DNA of 64,000 nt from Haemophilus parainfluenzae (GCF_900450995.1 NZ_UGHY01000002.1:1-64000), one strand, 5' to 3'. Counted from the stretch's first letter, positions 9,212 through 17,691 are shown. Numbers and translations: made by a program. Notes: generated by a model not told the origin, from the letters alone.

Positions 9212-9295
9212 TAGAAAATTTCTGATTAAAAATCTACATAAACAATTTTGGTTCCGTAGAATAGATACTCCTATTTTTAATGAAGGATGCATACT

Positions 9296-10609
9296 ATGGA
9301 ACCAAGCAATATTTTTGCCACAATTATTGTAATTTTAATGTTACTTAGCCCTTTTTATCTTGTTTATCTGATTATAAAGAAAATAAAAAAAGGCAAGGAT
9401 CAAAAGATACAATCGGAATATAACGACCTATCATCAAAAATTAAACACCTACAAGATGAGATTAATGAAAAGTCAAAAGAGTTATCTTTAATTAAGGATG
9501 AGCTTAAGAGTTATGAACCAGAAGGGGCTTTATTAAGAGTTGGATTATACCAGCCTATATTTAGCTTTGATACCTCTGAAGAATATAAAGCAAAAATTCT
9601 TGAATTAAGAGAAAAGCAAAAAGCACTATTTAAAAGTAATTTGGCTTGTACTTGCTCTACAACATGGACTGTTGGGACAGGTAAAGATGCTAAAAAGCAA
9701 GGTGCTAAAATGACAAAAAATAATATTGATTTAGCTTTAAGAGCTTTCAATAATGAATGTGATGCGCTGATTAGTAAAGTTAGCAGTAGTAATTTTGAAA
9801 AAATACGAAATGGAATCCAACATTCTTATGAGCATATTAATAAGCTAAATCAACACAATTTAATATCTATTAATCCAGCTTATTTAGCTCTTAAGCTAAA
9901 AGAATTAATGGCTACCTATGAATATGCCTTGAAGAAAGAGGAAGAAAAGGCAGAACAAGCCAGAATTAAAGAGGAAATGAGAGAAGAGGCTAGAGCACAA
10001 AGAGAATTAGAGAAAGCTAAAGCTGAGGCGGAAAGAGCTCAACGAGATGCCGAGAAAGAGTTGGAAAATGCTCGGAAACTGCTTGAGAAAGATCAGGCTA
10101 ACACTGAGCTTCAGGCAAGAATCGCCGAGTTGGAGCTGAAATATCAAGAAGCCTTGGAAAATAGCCAGAGGGCTATTTCTCAAGCTCAACTAACGAAATC
10201 CGGGCATGTTTATGTAATTAGTAATATTGGTTCATTTGGTGAGAATGTGTTTAAAATTGGTATGACACGCCGATTAGAGCCATTAGACCGTATAAGAGAA
10301 TTGGGCGATGCTAGCGTGCCATTCTCTTTTGATGTTCACGCATTGATCTATAGTGAAGATGCGCCAGCATTAGAAAATGAATTGCACAAGGTGTTTGCGG
10401 ATCATCAAGTAAACCGTGTCAATCCACGTAAAGAGTTCTTTAAGGTACCATTAGAGATAATTGCCGACGAGGTCAAAAAACGCAATGCTAAAATTGAGTT
10501 TACAATGCTGGCCGAAGCGTCGGAATATTATCAATCCTTGGCAATGGAGAAAGAGCACAAATATACTGATATTATTGAATCTGATGATGAAGATTTATCA
10601 GAAGAATAG
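9296..10609 (+). CDS. DUF4041 protein with C-terminal T5orf172/MUG113 GIY-YIG-like domain
   Basis: This intact protein of 437 residues has an N-terminal membrane helix (FATIIVILMLLSPFYLVYLI), a coiled coil, a DUF4041-like region with YQPIFSFDTSEEYKAKILEL and CTCSTTWTVG, a long charged coiled coil, and a C-terminal domain (SGHVYVISNIGSFGENVFKI, then GMTRRLEPLDRIRELGDASV) of the T5orf172 / MUG113 GIY-YIG superfamily. ATG 9296 is chosen over ATG 9287 because GAAGGA lies at the right distance. It has its own regulatory region and terminator and interrupts the baseplate operon. DUF4041 proteins are common prophage cargo; a role in excluding other phages is an inference. Confidence 0.82.
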   Translation: MEPSNIFATIIVILMLLSPFYLVYLIIKKIKKGKDQKIQSEYNDLSSKIKHLQDEINEKSKELSLIKDELKSYEPEGALLRVGLYQPIFSFDTSEEYKAKILELREKQKALFKSNLACTCSTTWTVGTGKDAKKQGAKMTKNNIDLALRAFNNECDALISKVSSSNFEKIRNGIQHSYEHINKLNQHNLISINPAYLALKLKELMATYEYALKKEEEKAEQARIKEEMREEARAQRELEKAKAEAERAQRDAEKELENARKLLEKDQANTELQARIAELELKYQEALENSQRAISQAQLTKSGHVYVISNIGSFGENVFKIGMTRRLEPLDRIRELGDASVPFSFDVHALIYSEDAPALENELHKVFADHQVNRVNPRKEFFKVPLEIIADEVKKRNAKIEFTMLAEASEYYQSLAMEKEHKYTDIIESDDEDLSEE

Positions 10610-10613
10610 TTAC

Positions 10614-10643
10614 AAATCCCCTTGACACCCAAGGGGATTTTTC
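10614..10643 (+). terminator. Terminator of the DUF4041 gene
   Basis: A perfect 11-bp stem (AAATCCCCTTG with CAAGGGGATTT) has a 5-nt loop and is followed by TTC. The downstream arm and loop also hold the -35 box of the next promoter. Confidence 0.78.
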
Positions 10644-10651
10644 ATTATTAT
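10622..10651 (+). promoter_or_regulatory. Sigma-70 promoter of the C4-ant operon
   Basis: A consensus TTGACA (10622-10627) is spaced 18 bases from TATTAT (10646-10651). Transcription would start near 10658, just before the first hairpin of the C4-like RNA. The promoter is nested in the preceding terminator. Confidence 0.65.
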
Positions 10652-10657
10652 TTTTAT

Positions 10658-10743
10658 CAAGCAGATAGTTATCTGCTCAAGGTGTCGAAGCCTTATTAGC
10701 AGTAAGCGGTTAGTCCGCTCCCGATAGCATAGCGGTTTTTTTT
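10658..10743 (+). ncRNA. c4: C4-type antisense RNA controlling the antirepressor
   Basis: The segment begins with the palindrome AGCAGATA-GT-TATCTGCT, then GGTGTCGAAG, GCAGTAAG and AGCGG-TTAGT-CCGCT, and ends in CCGCT...AGCGG plus eight T. CCGCT can pair with either AGCGG, so an antiterminator/terminator switch is possible. Three blocks are complementary, in antiparallel order, to the following leader: GCAGTAAG (10699-10706) with CTTACTGC (10867-10874); GGTgTCGAAG (10681-10690) with CTTCGAACC (10878-10886); TTAGTcCGC (10710-10718) with GCGACTAA (10826-10833). In phages P1 and P7, C4 RNA represses the downstream ant gene in this way. The match to C4 is by architecture and ant linkage. Confidence 0.8.
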
Positions 10744-10814
10744 ATGCGTAAAATTTAGCAACCTTGTTTGTTTATTGCCATTAAACATTCATTACGCATA
10801 ACCATATCTTATCT

Positions 10815-10934
10815 ATGCCGAGTGGGCGACTAATACAATACCCGAAAGGGAAATATGTCCAGCTGACTTACTGCAGCCTTCGAACCACTTGGCGCCCAAC
10901 TTGCGGCATCTTAAAAATATCGAAGAAACAGTAG
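10815..10934 (+). CDS. Leader ORF of the antirepressor (icd-like)
   Basis: A 39-codon ORF (MPSGRLIQYPKGKYVQLTYC...) ends ten bases before the ant start codon. All three antisense target blocks lie inside it, from codon 4 onward. In P1 a short ORF (icd) occupies this place and its blocked translation stops ant expression. No strong ribosome site is visible before ATG 10815, so translation is uncertain. Confidence 0.42.
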   Translation: MPSGRLIQYPKGKYVQLTYCSLRTTWRPTCGILKISKKQ

Positions 10935-10943
10935 GAGACAGTT

Positions 10944-11834
10944 ATGTCTAATCAAATCTCAACTCAAACAATTTCATTCAACAATCAGTCATTAATTACC
11001 GTTGAACAAAATGGCGTGCATTATGTTGCTATGAAGCCTATTTGTGAAAATATCGGCATTCAATGGGAATCGCAATACAATCGAATTAGACGTGATGATG
11101 TACTAAATTCAGTTATATTCATCATGAATATGACTGGAAGTGATAGTAAGAATTATCAAATGATCTGCTTACCAATCGAATATTTAAACGGTTGGTTATT
11201 TGGTATTGATATTAATCGTTGTAACCCAGAAATCCGTGACACATTAATCAAATACAAAAAAGAGTGTTATCAAGCGTTACATGATTATTGGTTTAATGGT
11301 AAAGCAGAACGCAAAACTACGGTAGATGATCGCACAGGCCTACGCAATGCTGTAAATATGTTAGTTAGCAAGAAAGGCTTAATTTATTCTGAGGCTTATC
11401 ATTTAGTCCATCAACGCTTTAATGTGGAATCAATCGAAGATTTAACATTAGAGCAATTACCGCAAGCAGTAGAGTATGTTCACAAAATAATTTTAGAAGG
11501 GGAATTAATCACTGAGGCTGAATTGCCTAGCCGTGAAAAGAAATTCAGCTTTGAATTTACCGAGTACGAACTCCAACAGCTTATTTGGTTATGGTTTGCT
11601 TTCAAACGTGGCGTCGGCACATTCCAACATATTGAGAGAGCCTTTAACGTTCTAGGCTCGAACATGAGTGGGCAAATCTACGGACAGGCTTACGAATATT
11701 TAAGCGTGTTACGCTCAACAAACAAAATCTTAAACCGCATTACACAAGAGTTTGAGATTGACCCAATGACAAATTGGCGTGTATTAAAACACTTGCGAGG
11801 CTTTAATCCAAAAGCAGTCAAAATCGACTTCTAA
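10944..11834 (+). CDS. ant: Phage antirepressor (P22_AR_N family)
   Basis: This intact 296-residue protein has AGGAG six bases before ATG. Residues 1-125 match the P22 antirepressor N-terminal domain (GVHYVAMKPICENIGIQWES, ICLPIEYLNGWLFGIDINRC, KYKKECYQALHDYWF). Residues about 132-185 (TGLRNAVNMLVSKKGLIYSE, ...QAVEYVHKIILEGEL) resemble the P22_AR_C region. The last 110 residues are unrecognised. Such proteins bind phage repressors and trigger lytic growth. Here it is transcribed behind a C4-type RNA inside a tail operon rather than beside a repressor gene. Confidence 0.85.
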   Translation: MSNQISTQTISFNNQSLITVEQNGVHYVAMKPICENIGIQWESQYNRIRRDDVLNSVIFIMNMTGSDSKNYQMICLPIEYLNGWLFGIDINRCNPEIRDTLIKYKKECYQALHDYWFNGKAERKTTVDDRTGLRNAVNMLVSKKGLIYSEAYHLVHQRFNVESIEDLTLEQLPQAVEYVHKIILEGELITEAELPSREKKFSFEFTEYELQQLIWLWFAFKRGVGTFQHIERAFNVLGSNMSGQIYGQAYEYLSVLRSTNKILNRITQEFEIDPMTNWRVLKHLRGFNPKAVKIDF

Positions 11835-11907
11835 AAACAACGGAAAATCCGACCTCACTTACCGCTTACGGGAAACTGTAAGCGGCTTTAGGCGTGCTTA
11901 AAATCAC

Positions 11908-11935
11908 AACCCGATCATTTCCGATCGGGTTTTTT
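11908..11935 (+). terminator. Terminator of the ant operon
   Basis: The 9-bp stem AACCCGATC with GATCGGGTT has a 6-nt loop and a run of T. A second hairpin (CCGCTTAC with GTAAGCGG, 11862-11885) precedes it. The next gene starts only 13 bases later. Confidence 0.78.
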
Positions 11936-11947
11936 ATTGGAGAAAAT

Positions 11948-13091
11948 ATGGCAAAACTGATTGAAACAGGCATTCAAATTGATCGATTAAACGAAATCGT
12001 AGCACGATTTGAAGATGGATTTAGACAAATCTATGGGCAGAATATCGACCTATCGCCCAACTCACCCGATGGGCAAATGGTGGGCTTACTTGCTCAGATG
12101 AAGATGGATATTGAGGAGCTTGCCGAGAACGTATATCGACAGTTAGATCCTGATGTTGCGACAGGTGCTTGGCTCGATCAACGAGTCGCTTATGCAGGAT
12201 TGATAAGACGAGCGGCAAGCTATAGCTATTTGCGCTCAGTAATTTTGACAGGGGAGCCTTTAACTCACCTTTATGCAGGGATTGTAGTGTCTGACCCACA
12301 TAAAGTTCGATGGGTATTAACGGCAGATGTGCAGCTAGATAGTAATGGCTCCACCCGTGCGGACTTCCGCAGCGAAGAATTGGGTGCGTTTAACCTCATA
12401 AAAAACACGAATTTAACCATTGAGACCGTTACGCTTGGTCTTACCTCGGCAACCACATTCGAAAATGCCGAAATTGGCGAGGAAGAAGAAACCGACTTGC
12501 AATTACGAGAACGTTTTTTTCATCAGCCGAACTAAAAATGCGCAAAATTCTGCCGATGCTATCCAGTCAAAAATTGCCGCATTGCCTGATGTTAGACAAG
12601 TTAAAGTGCTAGAAAACAATACTAAACAACGTGATAAATATGGGGTTGAGCCTAATTCGTTGAATGTTATTGTCGATGGCGGTGAAGATGAGCAAATCGC
12701 TCACGTTATTTATGAAAATAAAGGAGCAGGGGTCGGGTTGCAAGGTGCTACAGAAACAACTTTAACGGTAAATGGCGAACGTAGAGCATTGCGGTTCGAC
12801 CGCGCAACGCCTGTTGATGTGCAAGTGTCTATGCGTTGTGTTCGATACGAAGATTTTACTGAAGTAGATAAGGATGAAATCAAGCGATTATTATCCATTC
12901 AACGCTTTGGCATCGGGCAAAATCTTTCACTTTCCCGACTTTATTCGCCAATTAATAAAGTGGGTGGTTTCTGGGTGAAAGAACTAAAAATTGGGCGCAA
13001 AGGGCAGTCTCTCACCACGGAAAATATTACCGCACAACCACGTGAATTAATCCGAATTTTAGCAACGGATATAACCATTGAGGTGGAATAA
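11948..13091 (+). pseudogene. Baseplate J-like protein, frameshifted
   Basis: A TTGGAG site precedes ATG 11948. The product is about 380 residues: DRLNEIVARFEDGFRQIYGQ, then NIDLSPNSPDGQMVGLLAQM and LDQRVAYAGLIRRAASYSYL, typical of the baseplate J / Mu gp47 family that builds baseplate wedges. One extra T in the run at 12514-12520 breaks the gene after LRER; removing it continues as FFISRTKNAQNSADAIQSKI. The second half ends at TAA 13089-13091, overlapping the next ATG. Confidence 0.85.
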
Positions 13092-13666
13092 TGGGCTATT
13101 CTGATTTGTTGATTTGGCAATACCGAAACAAGCCCAAAGCCGTCTCAACGATTAAGCTATTTGAAAACATTATCGGGCAAGGCTTTATCGATTTATATCG
13201 ATTGCAAGATGTGCTGAATATTGAAACGGCCACAGGGCATCAGCTTGATTTGGTCGGTAAACACGTCGGGCAATTTCGGGTTATTAATGGCTATCAATTG
13301 CGTAAGTTTTTCGGTTTCCGCAATTCGCCTAATGCACTGGGATTTAGCAAAAAAAGGCTAGGCGGTGCGCAATGGTATCGGAAACGAGACCCACTGTCTG
13401 ATTCTGTCAGATTATCTGATGATGATTATCGATTCTTAATTAAATGCAGAATCCTCAAAAACTACCAAATAGGCACGCTACCAAACTTAATTGAGGCGTG
13501 CCTATTTATTTTTGGCGAAGGTTGTCACATCGTGGATAACTACGATATGACCGTCTCTATCTCTGTTCCAAGCACTATCACATCTGATTTTAAGAAATTC
13601 GCAATCAACCACTTAGATATACTGCCACGCCAAGCAGGTGTGCAATATCTTTTCAACCTAATATAG
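13091..13666 (+). CDS. DUF2612 baseplate/tail protein
   Basis: The 191-residue intact protein starts in an ATAATG overlap with the baseplate J gene. It reads MGYSDLLIWQYRNKPKAVST, then GHQLDLVGKHVGQFRVINGY and DDDYRFLIKCRILKNYQIGT, matching DUF2612, the counterpart of P2 gpI / Mu gp48 that joins wedges to fibres. It is followed after nine bases by the tail fibre gene. Confidence 0.82.
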   Translation: MGYSDLLIWQYRNKPKAVSTIKLFENIIGQGFIDLYRLQDVLNIETATGHQLDLVGKHVGQFRVINGYQLRKFFGFRNSPNALGFSKKRLGGAQWYRKRDPLSDSVRLSDDDYRFLIKCRILKNYQIGTLPNLIEACLFIFGEGCHIVDNYDMTVSISVPSTITSDFKKFAINHLDILPRQAGVQYLFNLI

Positions 13667-13675
13667 AGGTCACAT

Positions 13676-15178
13676 ATGGCATTAGTAAATAAGCCAGATG
13701 AAAGCATTTTTGCGTCATCTGCAAAACAAGGTGAGGTCGATAATTTCCCTGACTTATTGCGTGGTTGGGGGATTACGTTTGACCAAACTCAAGGCATCCC
13801 TCCTATGGAGTGGTTTAACTTCTTATTTAAACGACTTGACGAAAAACACGCTTATTTGATGCAACGAGGGCTACCCGAATGGTCTGCTACGCAAGACTAT
13901 ACTAAAGGCTCTTGCGTGCAGTTTGATGGCGTAAGCTACCGAGCATTAAAAAATAGTAAAAATAACAGCCCGAATGAATCAAATTCCCAATATTGGGTAC
14001 GTTGGGGATTTGCATTGAGTGAAATTGCTCAGGCGACATTAACTCAATATGGGATAACCAAACTCTACACTGGCTACGATAGCCAAAGTGAAGATTTAGC
14101 ATTAACGCCTAAAACCGCTTATCAGCTAAAACAGCTTATTGACTCCAACACACGTGCGCTTGGCAATGTTATCCCAAACAGCAAAAAATCCTCTGCAGTA
14201 AATAGCAATAGCGCAGACACCGTGGCAACCAGTGCTGCGGTTAAGACCGCGAATGATAACGCAAATGGACGCGTGTCAAAATCGGGCGATACGATGACAG
14301 GCAACTTAACTGTACCCAATATCATAGTCAACGACCCAACAAACAATAACAACTCTGTGCAAATAGGTGATGACACAAAGTTAATTGATGTTGACATGGT
14401 GCATACCGTTGGATTGCAAGCAACAGACAATGCAAATGATGCCTACATTGCCTATGGAGCAACCAAAAAACGATTTGGTTTTGATGGCGTAAATTTTTCA
14501 GCTGAGAGTGGTCTTGGCGCAAAATGGCATGGGAGCAACAAGCAAGGAGAAGGTGCTTATGTTGATCAATATAACTCATTAGCTCCCTATTATGTCGATG
14601 TAGGGAACGCTATGGGGGCTAATATCTATTATCCCTTTATAAAGGGTAAAGTCGCAAATGGCCATATTTATGGCGAGTCTTTTTCATTTGGTTATGTTAC
14701 GCCGGGTGTAATTAACCAATTTGGATCAGGCGTCATTAATCTTACCGATGATGTTCAAGGTAATAAACAATGGCACTTTCAACATGACGGTATTTTCCGG
14801 TCTGCAGGTGATGTGATTTCCGCAAGCGGGATATCACTCGATGCATTATATAATAATTTAAATACATACAGTAATAAGTTAAACGAACTCATTAATGGGT
14901 TTACTGCGACGTGGTATGGCAGCCATTATCAAGGTGCGGAAGTTTATAAAATTAAACAAGGGCGTTTAATGATTATTCGAATGAATATAGGTGTGATAAA
15001 TCAATCAGGCAATTACTATCTCCCCGAATCCTTTGATGGTGGGGCCACTGCAATCGCAATTGATTCTGGTGGTGGTCAAAATAATGTCGGTGCAATTTTT
15101 GCAGGCGGTAATGTTGTTTATATAGGTATAAACAAAGGTACAAATGTTAGCGTTATTGTGATAGGAGTAAAAAATTAA
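13676..15178 (+). CDS. Tail fibre protein (receptor binding)
   Basis: The 500-residue intact protein starts with GAGGT seven bases before ATG. The N-terminal part attaches to the baseplate. Residues about 66-111 (GLPEWSATQDYTKGSCVQFD, GVSYRAL...YWVRWG) form a small carbohydrate-binding-like module. Residues about 119-145 carry a phage fibre repeat (ATLTQYGITKLYTG...ALTPKTA). SKSGDTMTGNLTV near residue 201 is a classic fibre motif. The glycine-rich C-terminal tip is probably the receptor-binding part. The stop overlaps the start of its chaperone gene. Confidence 0.88.
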   Translation: MALVNKPDESIFASSAKQGEVDNFPDLLRGWGITFDQTQGIPPMEWFNFLFKRLDEKHAYLMQRGLPEWSATQDYTKGSCVQFDGVSYRALKNSKNNSPNESNSQYWVRWGFALSEIAQATLTQYGITKLYTGYDSQSEDLALTPKTAYQLKQLIDSNTRALGNVIPNSKKSSAVNSNSADTVATSAAVKTANDNANGRVSKSGDTMTGNLTVPNIIVNDPTNNNNSVQIGDDTKLIDVDMVHTVGLQATDNANDAYIAYGATKKRFGFDGVNFSAESGLGAKWHGSNKQGEGAYVDQYNSLAPYYVDVGNAMGANIYYPFIKGKVANGHIYGESFSFGYVTPGVINQFGSGVINLTDDVQGNKQWHFQHDGIFRSAGDVISASGISLDALYNNLNTYSNKLNELINGFTATWYGSHYQGAEVYKIKQGRLMIIRMNIGVINQSGNYYLPESFDGGATAIAIDSGGGQNNVGAIFAGGNVVYIGINKGTNVSVIVIGVKN

Positions 15179-15797
15179 TGAAACAATTTAATTTAACTCA
15201 ATTAGTTTTCGATGATTTAAATCATGATACCCATCTAATAGATGGATGGCATCCTGTAGAAGAACAACGAGATATTGACAAAATATGTGAAACAATAACA
15301 GGTGGCGGCAAAGTTTGGTTGGAAAACGGTAAAATTCAATGTTCCGGCAAGGCCCCGAGTCAATTTCACGTTTTTAATATGGAGACAAAAGAATTTGAGC
15401 TTTCAGCCGAAAAACAAAGCGCACTTTTTGCACAACAAAAAGAAGGTTTACTCAATAAGTTAGCGGACAAAGCCGACCAACTGAAAAATAGCTTGCTGGT
15501 GGGCTACCCACAAACGGAAATCGAAAGTTTTTACCGTCAGGAAAAAGAGGCTCTCGCATGGCAAGCCGACCACAACACACCCACACCAATGCTTTCGCAA
15601 ATTGCTCGTGTACGTGGTGTGCGCTCGATGTGCTTATTAGCAAAGTGATTGAAAAATCCACCCAGTTTGCCGTGGCGATTGGCTTGATTATTGGGCAACG
15701 TCAGGCATTTGAGGACCGCTTGTTCGCTTTAAAAACACCAGAGGAATTAACCTCACTTGAACAGGAGATTGAACAATGGCAATTCCAAGCAAATTAA
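15178..15797 (+). pseudogene. Tail fibre assembly protein (DUF4376), frameshifted
   Basis: ATG 15178 overlaps the fibre stop. The N-terminal half begins MKQFNLTQLVFDDLNHDTHL. The C-terminal half contains NKLADKADQLKNSLLVGYPQ and, after the break, ALDVLISKVIEKSTQFAVAI, then GLIIGQRQAFEDRLFALKTP, typical of DUF4376. One base is lost near 15621 (probably a T in GTTGCG). The repaired length is about 207 residues. Its role is chaperoning fibre trimerisation. Confidence 0.78.
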
Positions 15798-16060
15798 AAT
15801 GTTATGGCTATCACGTGGTCATTGCCATAGACCAACTGTTTAACGCCTTAACAGGTGGCGCAGCGGATGAAACCCTCTCCAGCCGCACTTATCGCGGTGC
15901 TATTTTAGCGGATAAACCGAAAAAACGCTGGCGTGTGCTGTATCGCGTCATCAATAGCCTTTTCTTTGACTGCAATCACTGCAAAACGGCCTATGAAAGC
16001 GAGATTTCGGGCAAACAACATGATGAACGCTTCAAGGCGGTGCAACATGCAGGAAATTAG
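15776..16060 (+). CDS. Small phage protein, unknown function
   Basis: The 94-residue protein overlaps the fibre chaperone by 22 bases. It contains HVVIAIDQLFNALTGGAADE, TLSSRTYRG, RWRVLYRVINSLFFDCNHC, KTAY and a final ESEISGKQHDERFKAVQHAG. The arrangement (an amphipathic start, a central hydrophobic VLYRVINSLFF, then CxxCxxAYESE) recurs in many prophages, sometimes mislabelled as a helicase. No catalytic motif is visible. The position after the fibre genes suggests a tail-end or lysis-related accessory role. Confidence 0.7.
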   Translation: MAIPSKLKCYGYHVVIAIDQLFNALTGGAADETLSSRTYRGAILADKPKKRWRVLYRVINSLFFDCNHCKTAYESEISGKQHDERFKAVQHAGN

Positions 16061-16430
16061 TTTTAACGAGGAAATTAGTTTTAAGTGGATTCGCGGTGAT
16101 GATGAAGAGGAAACCTTAGAGTTTTACGGGGAAGATGGCGAACCTTTAGATTTTACAGGCAGTCGGTTTGATTGCGATATTGTGCCTGTAAGCAAAGGCG
16201 AGCGTATTTGCCTATCTAGCACAAGCGAGAGTATATCGGTAAAAAACAATAAGGTGACGTTTATCATCTCACACGATAAAACTGAGCAAGTCGATTGGAC
16301 GCAAGCTAAATGGGATTTGCAACAAACCAATGGGCAAGGGCTCATCAAAACCCTGTGCGGAGGTAAGATAACTCTCCGTAAGGATATAACTCCCCGTAAG
16401 GATATAACATATGACGTGCCTCAGCGCTAA
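16047..16430 (+). CDS. Hypothetical phage protein, acidic beta-rich
   Basis: The gene overlaps the previous one by 14 bases. From ATG 16047 the 127-residue product reads MQEISFNEEISFKWIRGDDE, then FYGEDGEPLDFTGSRFDCDI and AKWDLQQTNGQGLIKTLCGG. The layout (a short polarity statement, then a strand-rich body) resembles N-terminal domains of baseplate-attached receptor proteins, but I do not recognise a family. A tandem in-frame repeat near the end encodes ITLRKD-ITPRKD-IT. Confidence 0.6.
   Translation: MQEISFNEEISFKWIRGDDEEETLEFYGEDGEPLDFTGSRFDCDIVPVSKGERICLSSTSESISVKNNKVTFIISHDKTEQVDWTQAKWDLQQTNGQGLIKTLCGGKITLRKDITPRKDITYDVPQR
16368..16403 (+). repeat. Tandem 18-bp repeat carrying a duplicated ribosome site
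   Basis: ATAACTCTCCGTAAGGAT is followed directly by ATAACTCCCCGTAAGGAT and then ATAACATATG. The second AAGGA is correctly spaced for ATG 16411. The repeat is in frame in the upstream gene. Confidence 0.75.
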
Positions 16431-16608
16431 ACCCAAAAACAAAATCAAGGTGCAAGTGCAATCTAAGCCCATTATTTCCGTTGCACTTAAACCCAAAACT
16501 AAAATTAATATCAAGGTGGCAAAAGGATTTAGGGTGATAAATGCGGAAAACCCCATTATTCCAACTCTACCTGATTTAATCCTCAACTACAAAATAGGAC
16601 GACTATGA
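16411..16608 (+). CDS. Small basic phage protein, unknown
   Basis: The 65-residue ORF starts at ATG 16411 with AAGGA eight bases before it and overlaps the previous gene by 20 bases. The product is lysine-rich and has a self-similar pattern (LSAKPKNKIKVQVQSKPIIS, VALKPKTKINIKVAKGF), suggesting two copies of a short KPKxKI strand unit. The tail is IIPTLPDLILNYKIGRL. Function is unknown. Confidence 0.52.
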   Translation: MTCLSAKPKNKIKVQVQSKPIISVALKPKTKINIKVAKGFRVINAENPIIPTLPDLILNYKIGRL

Positions 16609-16931
16609 CAACACAAACAATCCAGCAATTATTAACCGAATTTGCAACTTACTTAGGCGAGCAAGACAAAAATATTTTGGCTCAAATTGATGCTAAGGTC
16701 ACTCAGCTTAAAAATGACCTGTTAGGCGGTGAGGTATCAGCAGATTTAGATACATTCCGTGAGCTCGCGGAGGAATTACGCAAACTCAAAGCAAGCGGAA
16801 GCAGTGCCCCTGAGGCATTAACCACTAAACTGACTGAATTTAAATCGAGCCTAGATGAGGTGATTGAGCAAATTAACGCGCTAAAAGCAATGGACTTAAT
16901 GGCAGCTTATCAAAAAGGTAAAAATAGCTAA
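16605..16931 (+). CDS. Coiled-coil phage protein, unknown
   Basis: The 108-residue protein overlaps the previous stop by four bases (ATGA). It is almost wholly helical with heptad-like spacing (LTEFATYLGEQDKNILAQID, AKVTQLKNDLLGG, DTFRELAEELRKLKA). It probably trimerises or packs against the following protein. Its end shares a TAATGG junction with the next gene, so the two are likely translated together. Confidence 0.58.
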   Translation: MTTQTIQQLLTEFATYLGEQDKNILAQIDAKVTQLKNDLLGGEVSADLDTFRELAEELRKLKASGSSAPEALTTKLTEFKSSLDEVIEQINALKAMDLMAAYQKGKNS

Positions 16932-17590
16932 TGGACCTTTTGCAACAATTACCCGAAGTCATCGAGCAAATCGGGCGAGATGTTAAAGCCATAACCGTTG
17001 TACTTGGTAGCGGTCGTCCTGATAAGCCCGAAACCACAGGTGGCAAAATAACAGGGCAGGAGCCTAACGGCACCATTTATGAGTCATCAGATGGCGGCCG
17101 AGTGGGTGCATGGAAGTGGCAAAAACGTAATGGGAAATGGGTGGTCACCGATGGTGATACAGGCTTGGTTAATGCTGTAACTAAAAACCTAAAGCCTGGT
17201 GCTTACATTAAATTCCGCAGGCAAGGAAACCTTGTATCATGCCACATGGGCGGGTTATCTTGGGGATTGTTTGGTTATCTGGGCAAAACCGAAAAAGGTT
17301 ATAGCCCACGACAAGCAGGTCGAGTTGAGGTTATCAGTCAAGGAAATATCCCTCTTGGTTTTAGAGCTGACGACTCTTGTGGATTTAGTTTATTTGATGA
17401 TGACACCAACCGAGCTGTTGCAGGTGTTTATGTGGGCGGGGTTGGCGATTCTAATTTTATGCGATTCACGCCTTATCACGCAGACCCTAAAGTAAAAGGC
17501 AATGATGCAATACCTGACATCGGGCCAAAAAACTTAAGACCGCCAGCGATGATGTGGACAACATCCGATCCATGGCCTGATAGGGTTTAA
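16931..17590 (+). CDS. Phage tail-end structural protein, possible second receptor protein
   Basis: The 219-residue intact protein begins with a helix (MDLLQQLPEVIEQIGRDVKA), then a Gly/Thr-rich linker and a strand-rich body (RVGAWKWQKRNGKWVVTDGD, GLSWGLFGYLG, AGRVEVISQGNIPLGFRADD). A helical stalk plus beta-rich head following small coiled-coil proteins is the layout of short tail fibres or receptor-binding tips. It is the last plus-strand gene of the prophage. No homologue is recognised. Confidence 0.6.
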   Translation: MDLLQQLPEVIEQIGRDVKAITVVLGSGRPDKPETTGGKITGQEPNGTIYESSDGGRVGAWKWQKRNGKWVVTDGDTGLVNAVTKNLKPGAYIKFRRQGNLVSCHMGGLSWGLFGYLGKTEKGYSPRQAGRVEVISQGNIPLGFRADDSCGFSLFDDDTNRAVAGVYVGGVGDSNFMRFTPYHADPKVKGNDAIPDIGPKNLRPPAMMWTTSDPWPDRV

Positions 17591-17691
17591 AATAATTTTA
17601 TATCTCTAAATAGTATTCTTTGGTGATTCAGAACCATTTCCTGAAACTCTGCCTTAATCAAGAAGTTCAGTAACTTCTTCCATAAATAAAG

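Noticed and set aside
15933..16046. N-terminal extension of the 127-residue phage protein
   Set aside because: It lies in the previous gene and is cysteine-rich without support.
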